DNA of 64,000 nt from Phocoena phocoena (taxonomy: Eukaryota > Chordata > Mammalia > Artiodactyla > Phocoenidae): contig NC_089236.1 of assembly GCF_963924675.1 (NCBI RefSeq), forward strand, positions 28,791,319-28,855,318. The letters are read 5' to 3'. The position numbers were made by a program, and so were the translations under genes. This document shows, piece by piece, positions 1-12,780 of the stretch. Below the pieces are notes generated by a model that had not been told where the DNA came from, made no database searches, and saw nothing but the letters and a program-made list of their open reading frames with translations. Position 1 is the first letter of the stretch. Each line of letters starts with the position of its first letter.

Positions 1-2150
1 ATATCTGTCGATATATTTTATACATATATTACCTAATAACTTCTTAGTAATTAGGTAGATAAGTATTTATGATGCAGGAAAGGAAAATTTTCTATTCCCC
101 CTTCCTTTCTTTCCGGTTCTTATGACTGGCTGAATAATTAATATGACATGAAACAAATTAACAGAGGAAAGACGTATTTACTTCCTTATGTATGGGAAAC
201 CAACATAATTGAGTGGTTCCAAGACAGAATGTAAAATGAAGTATATATGCCAGCTTCTTCTAAGAAATAGAATAGGGGCCTGGGATTTCCAAGGACAGGA
301 GGGTCATTCATAGAATGATAAAAAGAAGTGAAGATGTTTGGTAGGTATATGTTTGCCCTGCCATACAGGTAGGGCCATTTAGTTAAAATTCATCTCTGGC
401 AGTAATTATTTTTCTGGGAAAAATGTCTTCTTTAAATTCTTCCAGGTATTTAAGGGAGGGGCAATAGTTTCTCTTGAGCCTCTGGGGTCTCCATTGCCTT
501 TAGCTTAAAATAATTTACATGCCAAAATGGTACATCTTGGGGACACCTGTTCTGAATCCCTACAATATTTGCTACTAACTTACTTTTGTTCCATCTTTAC
601 ACTAGAATATGTGGATTAGTACTAAACTAACTGAACACTTCAATCTTTCACTTTTCTGGGCCTTTCTAAGATGCAAAATTATGAATGAGACCAAGAGAAA
701 TTCAGAGAGTACTAGGTATGTGAAAGAGGCAAGTGTCCTTAGAGAGGAATGTCCCACAGTCCAGGGCAGTTCTGTTTGTACCTCTGGCACAAGTGACTTG
801 CCTTTGTATTTGTAACCAAGAAAGATGTCAGTGAACTTCTATTTTTTCTTACAAATGAAAAATAATTCTTTGGTTTTATTTCCTTTTTATTCCAAAAGGA
901 AACTTTGTTTTTTCTTTCATATTACACATATCTACGAAAGCAACTTTTAAAGAAAAGCTACTGATGAGTGTTTTCATATAATGTTTTTTGTCTGAAAGTG
1001 CTTTATAGGTAGGAGAGATAATGATCAGATAGGTGGATTTTTGCGCACTCCCTGGGTGACTGTTCCCTGATGTTTGGAGTGCTATGACACTCCTAACCAA
1101 TTCATCCTGAGGTAGTTGACTTATGAACCAGCATCTTTCCCCTCATTAGCCTTCTACCCTGCAGGCTTATCACCCCCACCCAAGAGGGCTAAAATAATCA
1201 TTATTACTCATCACACTGACTATGTCACACATGCCCTTAAACTGGCTTGTATTCTCCCTTCAAATCAGATTTGAATTTGTCACCAGGAAGGCTAGGACCT
1301 CCCCAGTGATTGTTTCTGCCTATCTCATCTTTCCCCATGAGTTTCTCAAAGAATGAAAGAATGCTTTACAGTTACTAGCAGACTTGTTCTCCAAATTATT
1401 TTATAATCTTTGTTATTTTCAGGGAATTGCATTCACTCTTCAAAGAAGAGATAATAATACTGTTCATTCTTTGTCTTAATATAACATTTATTAAAATATT
1501 TTTCTCCAAAATACTTAGTATAATGGTCTCTTTATGTGATGAACATGGTTTAACATATTGTTCTCAGAGGGCACACACAGGTACCCTACCCATAGGCCAA
1601 GAGATGCCTTTTCTTTGAAAAGCCAAATTCACTCTGTGCTACTACAGATAATCTTTTTGGGTCATTTAGAAGCAGTTAAAATGTCAACTTTCCTAAAAAA
1701 AAAAAAAGCTTCAGTTATGCAAAGGTCAAGTTACCTCTGCATTTAGACAGAATAAATAAAACATTGTACCCATTAAGTTTATACTGCTGAAACATTCAGC
1801 CTCTGAAAACATTCAGTTAAGGAAAGGAAAAGGTACAGAAGACCCTAATGAAATAATAACTATTTATTAAGGATTTCTTTCACTAAAGTATAAAGTATAT
1901 AAAGGTGAATGCTATAGATAAAGATGAGATAAATATTATAAATTATTTACAGTGATACAGCTGTAAGTACACAAATATAGTAAAACAATGGCATACATAT
2001 GCATATAGACATAGGTGTATATTGAAAGGGTGAATAAGTTAGAATTACACAGCTATATTTTAGAGGTATAAAGAAAAAGGGGAATAATAAAGAGCAAAAA
2101 GGAGAGGAAAAGAACAACAACAAAATGTGTGTGTTAAACTAAACTTTGTA
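1..2150. other. AT-rich sequence, no gene recognised
   Basis: This stretch has no recognisable gene, RNA or young repeat. Short reading frames here are 60-75 codons, lack any family resemblance and overlap on both strands, so they are chance frames. Around 1783-1812 an 11-base motif, gaaacattcag, recurs after a short spacer. A short A-run lies near 1697. Confidence 0.6.
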
Positions 2151-2154
2151 GAGG

Positions 2155-2480
2155 AAGAGAAACATTTTTTTTCTCTATTTTCCTAAGTTCTATGCTGGAA
2201 CCTCCCTTATTCAAAGATTAATAAGAAGAAAAAGCAGAAGTTGATTAACATGTGTACCTCCTGTATGCATGGGAGATACCCAGAAAAACTGAGTAAAACT
2301 CCCTGAAAGGGCCCAAACCACCACCTTAAATACCATCTTCAGCTAAAGATGAAAGAAAGATGTTGGAGACCAGTTAAGGGAAGGTATATCAGGAAAAGGA
2401 CAGTGAACAGAGGTAAGGCAGGTATACAGATTTAAGGCTGAGCCTTCTCTGTTGATGAGTTTCTTATGATTTAGAGTCAT
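2155..2480 (-). mobile_element. Old solo LTR, same family as 5290-5700, inverted
   Basis: Read on the minus strand this matches the plus-strand LTR at 5290-5700 over most of its length. Shared blocks include the stretch around gcatgggagatacccag (about 2267-2283) and the block ending in cagctaaag (about 2340). Divergence is high and indels are frequent, so the copy is old. No retroviral gene sequence is attached. The family is an endogenous-retrovirus LTR, but I cannot assign the exact name. Confidence 0.6.
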
Positions 2481-2559
2481 CCTATTACCAAACTGGTCAA
2501 CCAGATCCCCACCAGGGTCCTAGTCTGACCAGACACCTCCTGTCTTAAATAGGGAGGTT

Positions 2560-2960
2560 CTTTTTACAATTGGATTCATGCAGCCAATAATGAAACCAGT
2601 GCTGAGACAGGAACAGCAGAAGCTTTATTCAATGGCCAAGAATGGAGAAGCTGGAACCTAATTGGTAAATCAACTGCTCCAACCAATTTGGGTGGAAACA
2701 CCAGATATATAGGAGAGTCGAAGTAAAATGAAGGGCTTTGAAAAGAGTGGGAGGAATATTCATGAGTTATCTGAGAAGAGGGGTGTGGTTTGCACCTGGA
2801 ACTGATGTAGCTTTTCTTTTCAGCCCTTGTATGGGCTTTTCTGGTTGTTGCCATAGCAATCGTCAACTGTCATGGTGCTGGTGTGTGTGTCATTTAGCTA
2901 ATGTATTACAATGAGTTTGTACTGAGGCTCAAGGTGTACTGGAAGCCAAATCTTCTGCCA
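2560..2960 (-). mobile_element. Probable endogenous-retrovirus LTR fragment
   Basis: On the minus strand there is an AATAAA signal (plus 2624-2629, tttatt) followed by a short GT/CT-rich stretch, the arrangement of an LTR R-U5 junction. The rest, up to about 2960, has the GC-mixed texture of an old LTR, with the phrase gccatcttaggcctagttgg near its outer end. No internal retroviral gene is present. Edges are uncertain and the family is not assigned. Confidence 0.45.
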
Positions 2961-3368
2961 TCTTAGGCCTAGTTGGTTTTAATCAGTTCTTGTTTTTTTT
3001 CTCTTTGCATCTTCTTCCTGAAACTTAGATAAGAGTAGTTGGTTTCTATTTGAGGAAGGGACAGGGGTATGATTGTGGGGCCTTGGTACAGTGAGGAAGA
3101 CACCCTTACAAATGGAAATTTTCCTTACAAAAGGATAAGTTCTATTCTTTTTCCAGATTCTCCTGTGTCTATAGTTTTACAAAAATTATCAGCTCAAAAT
3201 AATCCTTATGCCAATACATACCAATCCTTATTTTGTGGTGACATGTTCTTCTATCTTTCAACCTTAAAATTTTATACATAAAAAAATATGGGCGAAAAGT
3301 GATGAGACTTGGTACAATCATGTCTAGGTAAAGGCCAGCAGGAGTACATTTCTGCAGCACACTGAATG

Positions 3369-3745
3369 TGTTAAAAACAAAACAATACGACCAAAATGGA
3401 GTCACTTATATTAAACCTCATGCCACCAAACTAAGACTTAATTATAGTTTCAACTTCTCCCAGTAATGGGAATGAATCAGAAATCACCTGGCCAGCATTA
3501 GTGAGGTCATCTGCGTGATAGACCCCTGCCTTCCCCTAAAGGAAAGTGAGTTTGCCACAACCAATCCACTTTTTGCTAGTATAGCTTTCTTTTCCAGCTC
3601 CCTTCTGCCTATAGAAGTCTTTCAGTTTGTCCAGCTCCTTGGTGCTTTTTCTGTCTGCTAGATGGGATGCCGCCTGATTCATGACTTGTTGAATAAAACC
3701 AGTAAGATCTTTGAATTTTAGTCAATTGAATTTTGTTTTTTAACA
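3369..3745 (+). mobile_element. Solo LTR with TG...CA ends
   Basis: The element opens with TGTTAAAAACAAAA and closes with the near-exact inverted form ending TTTTTTAACA, so it has the TG...CA ends and short terminal inversions expected of an LTR. A polyadenylation signal AATAAA sits at 3692-3697, about 50 bases before the end. No second LTR or internal gag, pol or env sequence is seen, so it is a solo LTR left by recombination. No clear 4-6 base target duplication could be matched. Confidence 0.7.
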
Positions 3746-3839
3746 AGTGTAGTGCAAGAGCAGCAATCCTGAAAGCCATCTGCTAGAGCTGGAATCATGA
3801 CTGACTCCACTTAAAGCATACAATATTTGCTAATATAAT

Positions 3840-3970
3840 TTTCAGTCAGTTACTTAACCCCTTTATGCTTCCTTTTCCTCATAGAATGGGCATTAGAGCA
3901 GCACTCTTCTTACACGGGAATGTAAGGAGAATTAAAGCTGTGAGATGCTGAGTGTTTCTGGCCTTGGGGT
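3840..3970 (+). repeat. MIR SINE fragment
   Basis: The order of phrases (cagttacttaaccc, then a pyrimidine-rich tttcctcat, then aatggg...taaggagaattaaa) follows the MIR core consensus in the forward direction. It is heavily diverged, as expected of an ancient mammalian-wide SINE. Confidence 0.65.
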
Positions 3971-3974
3971 ACAC

Positions 3975-5289
3975 CCTCAATACTGTCTGCATTAGTTCTC
4001 TGGACACCTGAGTCCCAATCTACTCTTTATACCCCTTTAAGGAATACAGCTTCTCTATGTAGTTATATACTTTTTTCATCTGTAACCCTGCAGAGGATCA
4101 AAGTACTGAACTGAACAAAAATCACTAAAGGTTTGATTTAACATTAAGTAATATTAATCTTAAAATATGTAAAATAAACTCTTTTGAAATGACATTAAGA
4201 AAAATTACTATTTTCAATGAAATAAAATTTACATTAACAGTAAATCATATTTATGTGTTGCTAATTTTATGTTATTATATCCCAAGTTGATAGTTTTCAA
4301 GTTTAATTTTTTTAATATTTTTCGGTGTTTGTTGGCAAAGGCTTAAAATGGTCAGAATCAGCATGAACTACTATCATATAGAGTGATAATCTGGGTTCAA
4401 ACCTTCCTAAGTGTTTCTTTCCCCTTCTCTCTCTTTGCCAGCATATTTTAAGATGAATAATACTTTCTCTAAGGCACTATTTCTACATCTAAAGTCTAAT
4501 AGACCTTTCTATTTCCTTTGTACTCTTTGTTAAAAGCCTTTATAATGGAGAGTACCTTTCTTTGTGTCCAGCATTTTCTCTTATTTGAAGAGAAGGCAGC
4601 CTGCAGGCATTCCCTTTGAGTTTTAGGAGGTTGCTATAACCTTCTTTGTGATTAGATTACCAGCGATCTGCTTCTTTCTTGCATAATGCATTTCTAAAAC
4701 ACTAATGAAAGAAAAATGAACCTAACAATGACTTTCCCTAGGTTGAGCTGGGGTGACAGGTGGATCTTTGTTCTGTTCTCAGAAAGAGAACAAAGAAAAT
4801 ATCTCACTTTTACTTCAGTATTATTTTGGAGTATTGTATGTGGTTTTACTTTATTTTAGTTTTTTTTTTTTTTTTTTTCTTTTACTCTAGGAAATGCAGT
4901 GGACTAGTTTAAAAGGAATGCCAAATTAAAGCTAGAAGATTGCCAAAGTTGTTAAAGTTAATCTTTGATGGAATTTTTTTAGTTTGTGGATTTTCTCTAA
5001 TATTTGTATCATCACTGCTTAGTCTTTTAAAATATTTTTCTACTACTTGGTAAGAGCTAAAAAATGCAATAAAATACACAAATAATTTCATGGTACATAA
5101 TTGCTCTACCAAAAATGTCAAAACCTAAGTGTCACTGGTTTGTGGTGAAGGGGACATAATAACCCAAAATATGCCTCTTTGGCATAAGGATTATTTTGAT
5201 CTGATTATTTTTAAGAAACAGCAAACATAGGAAAAGCTCTGAAAACAAAGTAGAAGTTAATCTTTTGTATGGAAAAAATATTGTATTTA
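3975..5289. other. AT-rich sequence, nothing recognised
   Basis: No coding or structural feature is supported here. A T-run of about 20 bases occurs at 4860-4879. The 70-codon minus-strand frame at 4909-5121 has no recognisable motif and is treated as chance. Confidence 0.5.
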
Positions 5290-5700
5290 TAAGGGAAATC
5301 TTTATCTGGAAGGATGTCTCTCTCTTTGTACCGGGAAGAGAAGGGAGACCAAATTTCTAGAAACTGTTATCAATGGAGAAGGCAGCTACTTAAATCTGTA
5401 TAACAATTTTACCCTTGTTTACTATGTTTGCCTGATAACCTCCTATAACTGGCTTCTCCCTCCCCGCTAGCCATGACATCTTCTTTAGTATTTAGCTGGA
5501 GATGGTACTTAAGTTGGTGGCTTTGGGCCACTGTGGGGGGAGTTACTCACTCTTCCTGGGTATCTCCCATGAATACTGGAGGTATGTATCTTACTAAACC
5601 TGTGTTTGTTTTTCTCATGTTAATCTTTTTTATTTTGTGGGGGTCTTAGCCAAGAACCTAGAAGGGTAGAAGGAAAAATATTTTTTGCTCCCCTACTGTT
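5290..5700 (+). mobile_element. Old solo LTR, partner of 2155-2480
   Basis: This is an LTR-like block with a polyadenylation-type region near 5590-5605 and a 3' part reading through agccaagaacctagaagggt (about 5649) to a final cccctac. The same family lies inverted 3 kb upstream. There is no attached provirus. It resembles a mammalian ERV LTR, but the exact family was not assigned. Confidence 0.6.
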
Positions 5701-7149
5701 ATATCATTAAGCTAATATACAAAATGTTAGTTTTCCAGTTGATACATTAATATTCAAATTCTGCATATGGAGGGTTGAGAAGTGAATGCTCACATGATGC
5801 ATTTGGAGTGCAATTCCAGGAACAGTAATAGTGTCAGTTGTAAGAAAACAACTGGGAGAAAAAACTCAAAAACTAAAACTAAATTTTCTTGGGTCAGATA
5901 TTGTAGGTTCCTTCTGAGTATGAAAAATAACTTGAATTATATGGGATAGAATATAGAGATGAAGAAATTTATAAATTGTTTATAAATATACTACTCTATT
6001 ATGTAGAATATATGTAATAAAGTTTAATTTACTTTATTGTTGCTGCTGTTGTCATTGTTTTACAAACAATGGTGAAACAATTTAGGTGAAGACGGCAATG
6101 GAATAGATAAGTATGGATTTGAAGTAGCACATAAGGTACAAAAAAAGAGCAAAATATTCAGATGACTCTAGTATTGTATATAATCACAAACAGTACAGAT
6201 AAGCAACTCCCAATGGCATCCCAAATGCAGCAGTGTATTGGCTCTGTGTGTGTGTTATAAAGATGTATTGAACTCTCCCTCCTTCTTTACATTCATCACA
6301 TTGTTTATCTTGGTTGATTCTCTATCCCTCAAACATATTTTTCATAGTGTCCTCTTGTAGACTTTTCAGACATTTATGTTTAGCCTTTCTGAACATCATG
6401 ATATATCACTGAAAAATACTGGTAATAATTTTAATTGTCATTCAGACTATTTTCCAAATACTGCTGGTACTCTCTCTTTCCATGGACATGTGTTTCATGG
6501 ATTCCTTTTGATTGTTTGAATATCTTAATTGTTGTGATAGGAAGAAACATTATTGTCTGGAAAGCTGAAGCATTTAGTCACTACTGTGATTCCCTACAAA
6601 TCTTTTTTCTCTGATGTGGTAATAAGTAATATTATGCCCTATCCACAGGGGTCTCTGAGAAACCAAGATGAAAATAGCCCTCAAGGATGTGGTGTGAGGG
6701 AATCAATATTGAAAATGAGTTGTGTGTGTCTGTGTGTGTGTGTATGTATATATATATACATTACATATACATATGTAATGTATATTTATGTATAAAATAT
6801 GTAATATGTGTGTAGAATATAATATGCATATATAATTTTATAAATATGTATAAAATCAGTGGTGACTTAGAAAATGAGTTTATGATTACATTGCTGCACA
6901 CATTATCACTTTAAGTGAGTAAAATTAATTTCTTACAAATAAGCATATTCCACATAACTTCAGGTAACAGTGACTTTCTGTCTCTATGTGACTAGAATCC
7001 ATTGCCTTTAGTTTCAAATAAGATTTTTCTCATTATACTGCTTAGCCTTTACATATAACATTTTCAAAGTTCAAAACTTTATGGTGTGTTCAATGCACTT
7101 AATGCTTTCATTAACACTCTCCTCAAAATTACAGCTTTTCCAGATTCTG
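5701..7149. other. AT-rich unique sequence with a GT/AT microsatellite
   Basis: No gene was recognised. A compound (GT)n-(AT)n tract runs at about 6719-6760, followed by a near-palindrome (acattacata...tatgtaatgt) and more AT-rich repeats to about 6850. The 80-codon frame at 6553-6795 reads into this repeat and is not a gene. Confidence 0.5.
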
Positions 7150-7735
7150 ACTGCAGCATGATTTCAAAGCTTACTCTCCCCATTTTAGTCATTTCTTTTG
7201 GCAGTTCCCAACATTCAGGTGCCAAATTCTGTATTATTTATTCATTTCCATGTAATAAATTGCATCAAAACTTAGGTTTACACATTTATTTTCTCACAGT
7301 TAATCAGTTATCTTGTTCAGCTTATCTGATTGCTTCTGGCTCAAGAAATCTGTCAATTTGGACTGTGATCTCTTCTGAAAGTTCTACTGTAAGGATAGGA
7401 ATCCTCTTCCAAGCTCATTTATGTAGTTATCTGCAGATCACAGTACTTTGTCACATGAATCTCCACAAGGCTACCTTCCAACATGGCAGCTGGTTTCTGC
7501 CAGGGTAAGTGACCCAGATAGAACTTGAGAGTATGTGCAAGCAGAAGCAAGACTCTTACTAACCTAACATTGGAAGGAGCATACAATATGACATCATTTC
7601 TATCATATTTTACTAGTTTCAAGTGTGTCAGTAAGTCCAGCCTTTACTCAAAGGGAGCGGATTTCACTAATATGTAAAAATCAGGAGTACAGGATCATCA
7701 GGGGGCCACCTTAAAGGCTGTCTACTACAATCTTA
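7150..7735 (+). repeat. Old interspersed repeat, family unassigned
   Basis: The phrases tttattttctcacagtta (7279-7296), ccttccaacatggcagctgg (7472-7491) and the closing ggggccacctt...gctgtctactaca are recognisable as a common mammalian interspersed repeat, much diverged. A 140-codon open frame (7086-7508) runs across it but shows no domain and is explained by the repeat. A related tail may occur at about 20690-20880. Confidence 0.5.
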
Positions 7736-9326
7736 ATATAATTTTGATTAGAAACTTAATGTATAAGCTAATTTGGGAAACACTGACATCTTAAAAATAT
7801 TTTTTTCTTCCACCTAAAGGTAAGGATTTGTAAATCATAGAAACATTTCCTAAATTTTCTGTGATTTCTCAGTTCATTTTTTTTAAACATTCTGTAACTC
7901 TTATTAAGGCTAAAATCTCTAAAATTGCTCATTTTCCAATCTCCCTTACCCAGTTAGTACTTGTGGTCTAACTGCTGAGTTAGACCACAAGTATTTGTTT
8001 ATGGTACTCTCCCTCATCCATTTTTCTCTATAGCTACTAGTTTTCTAATTTTTTTCCAGTCATATATGACAAATCCAGAAAATAGACTGTACCATGGGTT
8101 TCTTCTAATTATGTGGAAAAGGATGCAATGTCAGCAAAGGAAAAAAAATCATAAACATTTAGAGTGAGCCTGGTAAAGTGTCTGTGCATATACACACATG
8201 GTTACTATGTTTCCCATAATATGCAGTGAGTGTTCACATAGAAACATAATTTGTGGTTCCAATCTGTAGTAGAGGTTTAGATTCTGAAGACAGTGTCAGG
8301 AACTAAAGACCTACAAGTATTAGTATAGCTTCTAACATGCAAAGGAATAAAGAATGTCTTTATATGGTAGAAAAAATTGATTTCAAAGTCCAAGAGTCAT
8401 GTAAAACCATCATATGAAAAACCTCAATAATTAATTAAAAAGTTAACCTATCACACTAAAAAGACACCCACTAAACAGGAAGTATAATAGTTATGTATTT
8501 ATTGACTCATCACAAATGTCATAATTATAATTTATTTATAATTTATAAAATAATGTTTAATAATAATTTTATTTATTTATTCATAATTTATAAAATAACT
8601 TTATCATAATTTAATTTATAAATCATAAATTTATATAATAAAGGTTATTTAATTTCTATAATTTATTAATTAAAAGGGCATATCTAAGGTGGAAAGCTAT
8701 TTTGTTATTCAGTCCTTAAAAACTAATGAGGTTGAATTCAATAATTTCTCCTTTTTCATTTTAATGATATGTTATTAAGTTCAGATCAGTTACAAGTGAA
8801 ATTCATTGCTTATAATACATATACAATTGGATTTATTCCACATTTTTCCATTTTTTTAAATGAGTTTTAAATTATGACTTTTCTAAAATAATTTGAAATC
8901 AGTTTCCCAAAAGAAGTTTAGTTCACTAAAAATTTTGGAAGAAATATTTGTTTCTATTACAGCAGTATTTTATCTTTAGATATGAAAGATCCCTTAAAGC
9001 TTGTTATACAACAGAATCCCAGTAAAGTTCAATCAGTTTGACAAAGTCACATACAGGATTATTAGCAATCTAATACTAAAAGCAGAACTTCCCATTTATA
9101 TAGCTCTTCCTAATACATACTGTTATGTGTATAAATTTATGTATAATTAATATGAGGAAATAACAAGAAAAAGTAAATGTTTCATAAATCACTTTATACT
9201 GTCAGCTGGCAATATATTCAATCAAATGCAAGCAATAAGAGATAAATATCTTGTCATACTACTGGGTAACACCATTTGATATAGAAGAACGTGGACTGCC
9301 TTTGAAAGACCCTCCAATAGTGTGTG
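7736..9326. other. AT-rich unique sequence with hairpin and A/T tract
   Basis: No gene is supported. Two structures stand out: a perfect 16-bp inverted repeat at 7958-7993, and a 150-base region at about 8515-8660 made almost only of A and T, with repeated ataatttata-type words. Confidence 0.6.
7958..7993. repeat. Perfect 16-bp hairpin with 4-base loop
   Basis: Arms 7958-7973 (tacttgtggtctaact) and 7978-7993 are exact reverse complements, separated by gctg. The flanks do not extend the pairing. No gene end lies nearby, so it is not being called a terminator. Confidence 0.85.
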
Positions 9327-9334
9327 ATGTAGGC

Positions 9335-10058
9335 CAGGGATCCCCAACCCCCAAGCCATGGACCTATACTCGTCCATGGCCTGTTAAGAACCAGGCCACA
9401 CAGCAGGAAGTGCACGGCAGGCGAGAGAGTGAAGTTTCATCTGTATTTATAGCCGTTCCCCATCTCTTGCTTTACTACCTGAGCTCTGCCTCCTGTCAGA
9501 TCAGCAGCGACATTAGATTCTCATAGGAGTGCAAGCCCTACTGTGAACTGCGCACACAAGGGATCTAGGTTGTGCACTCCTTATGAGAATCCAATGCCTA
9601 ATGATCTGAGGTGGAGCTGAGGCAGTGATGCTAGCACTGGGGAGCAGCTGCAAATGCAGATTATCATTAGCAGAAAGGTTTAACTGCACAGAGACCATAA
9701 TAAATCAGTTACTTGCAGACTCATATCAAAACCCTATCTGTGAGTGGCAAGTGACAATTAAGCTGCATCTTATGGAGTAGACTGGACATAAGGAACACAC
9801 TTCGGGTGTCACTTTCTCCCATCACCCCAAGATGGGACCATCTAGTTGCAGGAAAACAAGCTCAGGCTCTCACTGATTCTGCATTATGGTGAGTTGTATA
9901 ATTATTTCACTATTTATTGCAATGTAATAATAATAGAAATAAAGAGCACAATAAATGCAATGTACTTGAATCATCCTGAAAACATGCCCACCGCAGTATG
10001 TGGAAAAATTGTCTTCCACGAAACTGGTCCCTGGTGCCAAAAATGTTGGGGACCACAG
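9335..10058 (+). mobile_element. Non-autonomous hAT-type DNA transposon
   Basis: The left end cagggatccccaac and the right end gttggggaccacag are imperfect terminal inverted repeats. They are flanked by 8-bp target copies atgtaggc (9327-9334) and aggtaggc (10059-10066), which agree at 7 of 8 positions. An 8-bp duplication with CAG-type ends is the hAT signature. The interior includes conserved phrases such as ggatctaggttg. No transposase reading frame exists in its 724 bases, so it depended on an autonomous relative. Confidence 0.85.
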
Positions 10059-10066
10059 AGGTAGGC

Positions 10067-12399
10067 CATTATCAGCCAATCCAGAGACTATAAACATCAA
10101 TGGTTACTAGAAATTTCAGAGATTTTCTGTATTTGAAAGTATGGATTCCATCATTATATTCTATATACAATTTCCAAAACACATTATTTTAAAAACTGTA
10201 ACATATAGACTGTAAACACTGTAAACAGTAGACTTTGAAAAACAAGTAAGCCCTGCAACTACTATGTTTATTATGGTGTCAAAGTTGAAGTTAATATTTA
10301 AAAAAGAATTGTCAGACTGTATAACAATCCTACATTCTTACTGGATATGGTTCAAGACATGGGTTATGTTCTGCTAATAAGTAAATTATAGAATTAAGTC
10401 ATGTGTCTCAAAACCTCAATTTTCAATTTCATATTTTATGTCTCCCAATATTAGTAAATACTTCATAATTGATAGAGAGATGTGGTAACCTTTACTAAAT
10501 TAAATTAAACTTCCCTTTCTTAGAAAGAAAACTGTATTTTCTTTCATAATACATAAATAAAAAGAGAAAGCCTTATTCTTATTTAGAAGTCATGAGTTAG
10601 AATTTTCCCTAGCTGAGAGCAAATAAACAATTTATATTTTTTGTTGCCCACCAACCAAAGCAAAGCTATTTAGACCTGAAACATATAAACAAGAATATAT
10701 GTATTTTTAAGTACCTTACAATGCAGTGCATTTTCCTTAAAACTAAAGAGCATTTTCCATTTTCTTCCTGCTTAGCTTTTCTTTTATACTTACTATCAAC
10801 TTAATACAGAGTATAAAGACTTTATTCTTTCCCTGGGAAAGATAGCAATATTTGCTGCTTATTTACACCCTAAAGTTGTATTGTCATGTTTGATGTATTC
10901 TTTAAAATGCTCCTTACAAAGAAGAATCATGTGGATCTAGTTTCAACATACCTAAATCAGTGGGTGAAAGATGTGAAGAGTGATGACTGCACAGTGTATT
11001 CAGTTTCAAGAAAAGTACCTCACTTGTTTTAACATCAGACACTTGGTTTCTCTAACAGCTACCAATTTCCAAATTGTACTTATTGACTGGACAAAATGAA
11101 ACACTTTCTGTTAAGTTTGATTTAATAAATATAAGATGGAATTTTATTAAACTGAAATTAATGTGCTTACTTGATTCACTTAAAGCTCAGTTAATATATT
11201 TAGTGGTATTTGAAGCTAAACTTTTTGAATACAACAAATTTCGATAACATCTGAACAAGGGAATGGCATTCCTTCAGTATGAAATAAATTAACAGCTGTA
11301 TTTCTGAATAAGATAGTAATGTCTTATATGTCTTTACCTCTTAGGAACTTTCCTCACCTCTTGAAAACATTCTTTAAGCTTATAACAGCACTAGCCCTTA
11401 AGAAAAAATTAACTCTAGAACTTGACACTACAAGTTCTTTTGACCTGGTCCTGCTTATGACAGGCTTACAACTCAGCTATAAAAGAATATTTCAAGCTCA
11501 ATTACAAAATATAGCACAAGTTATGTCCACCCATGGAAGGCGATCTTGGAAAAAGAACATAAAATAAAAGTAAGAAATAGTTCCAGAGCCAAAGAAAAAA
11601 TGAAATGAAGATTAGAGATAAATAAAAATTTACCAAAATAAGGAAGCAACCTGTAATAAAACAGTTTTAACAAGTTTAAAGACCTAAGGTGAGAAGATCC
11701 CATGGGAAGGAGACATAAGCAAAGAAGCTTAGAAGAGCTGAAATTCTTTAGTAGAATGATGAATTGACATTAATGTAACCAGTTCTTACCAAAGCTGCAT
11801 CAATCTTTGTTTAGGAATTCGTTCAATGGGGATTTAGATTAGTAGCAACAAGCAATGAGGAGGGAGATTTAAGAAGAATCAAGTGATAAAAGGCTGGTTA
11901 CTTCTATTAGGTTTTGATGGTAAATTGAAGTCACTACAGGATTTTAATATTTTATGTGTTTTGAAGTATAGCATTTATATTCACATTTTAAATGTGTATA
12001 ATTTATTTTTTATGAAATTGATACAGAAAATATATTAAAACAAGATTTAATAATAGCTTTATAATGAAAAGTAATAGTATCCTACCCCATCATCTCACCT
12101 CTACTCTCTAGAAGAATATATTTTAAATTATTTTATTATTTTCTCATTACCTCTGTTTTACTAAGTAATATGCTTTACCATTATATATTTTGTCTGTTAT
12201 AATAAATAAAAATTTAGGTCATTTTAACACAATTCACCACACCCAGTCAACACAAATTTCAGGATAGATATAGAATTAACTTTGCATCTTATACTAGCTC
12301 CTTTCCAAATTTAAGGAAAGCATTCATTCATTTGTTTCTTGTATCTATAATACAGCCTGGTCTTGTTCTATTAAGAGAAGAGTTGCCTGTTCAAATAAC
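10067..12399. other. AT-rich unique sequence, nothing recognised
   Basis: No gene, recent repeat or RNA was recognised across this 2.3 kb. Scattered frames of 60-82 codons lack motifs. Composition is uniformly AT-rich. Confidence 0.5.
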
Positions 12400-12409
12400 T
12401 GCTGTACAG

Positions 12410-12570
12410 TTTTTTACACCTGTGTCTTGGGTAGCTTACTCTACTTCATTTTGCCTCTGTTTCCTCAACTGTGAAGAGTGGCTGTTAGAATTCTATTATT
12501 TTATGCATTTTAAAAAAAAAACAGAATTGGCACATAGTAAGTGCTTAATAAGTGTTAGTTATTGTTAGAG
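12410..12570 (+). repeat. MIR SINE
   Basis: The block cttgggtagcttactctact...cctctgtttcctcaactgtgaag and the tail ggcacatagtaagtgcttaa, then taagtgttagttattgttag, follow the MIR consensus forward. A short A-run at about 12512 interrupts it. Confidence 0.75.
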
Positions 12571-12780
12571 TTTTCACTCTTTTTTCAATTCTAATATGCA
12601 TGTTTTACTATTGATCCTGGATCATGTTTTAGCTGCTAGTGTTTTCCTCTGTGGTATGTGACATATGGTGTATCTAACAAAAGTTTGACCTTGAGTTCCA
12701 TTATATAATTGTGTATCTTACAATTGATTGACTCAAGTTTCTGTGAATTCTTTTGTCATTATTATTATTATTATTATTAT

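Noticed and set aside
2560..3745. Intact endogenous provirus
   Set aside because: The LTR-like pieces are of different families or orientations, and no gag, pol or env coding sequence lies between them.
7086..7508. 140-codon plus-strand open frame
   Set aside because: It lies over an old interspersed repeat and has no recognisable domain, and frames on both strands overlap it.
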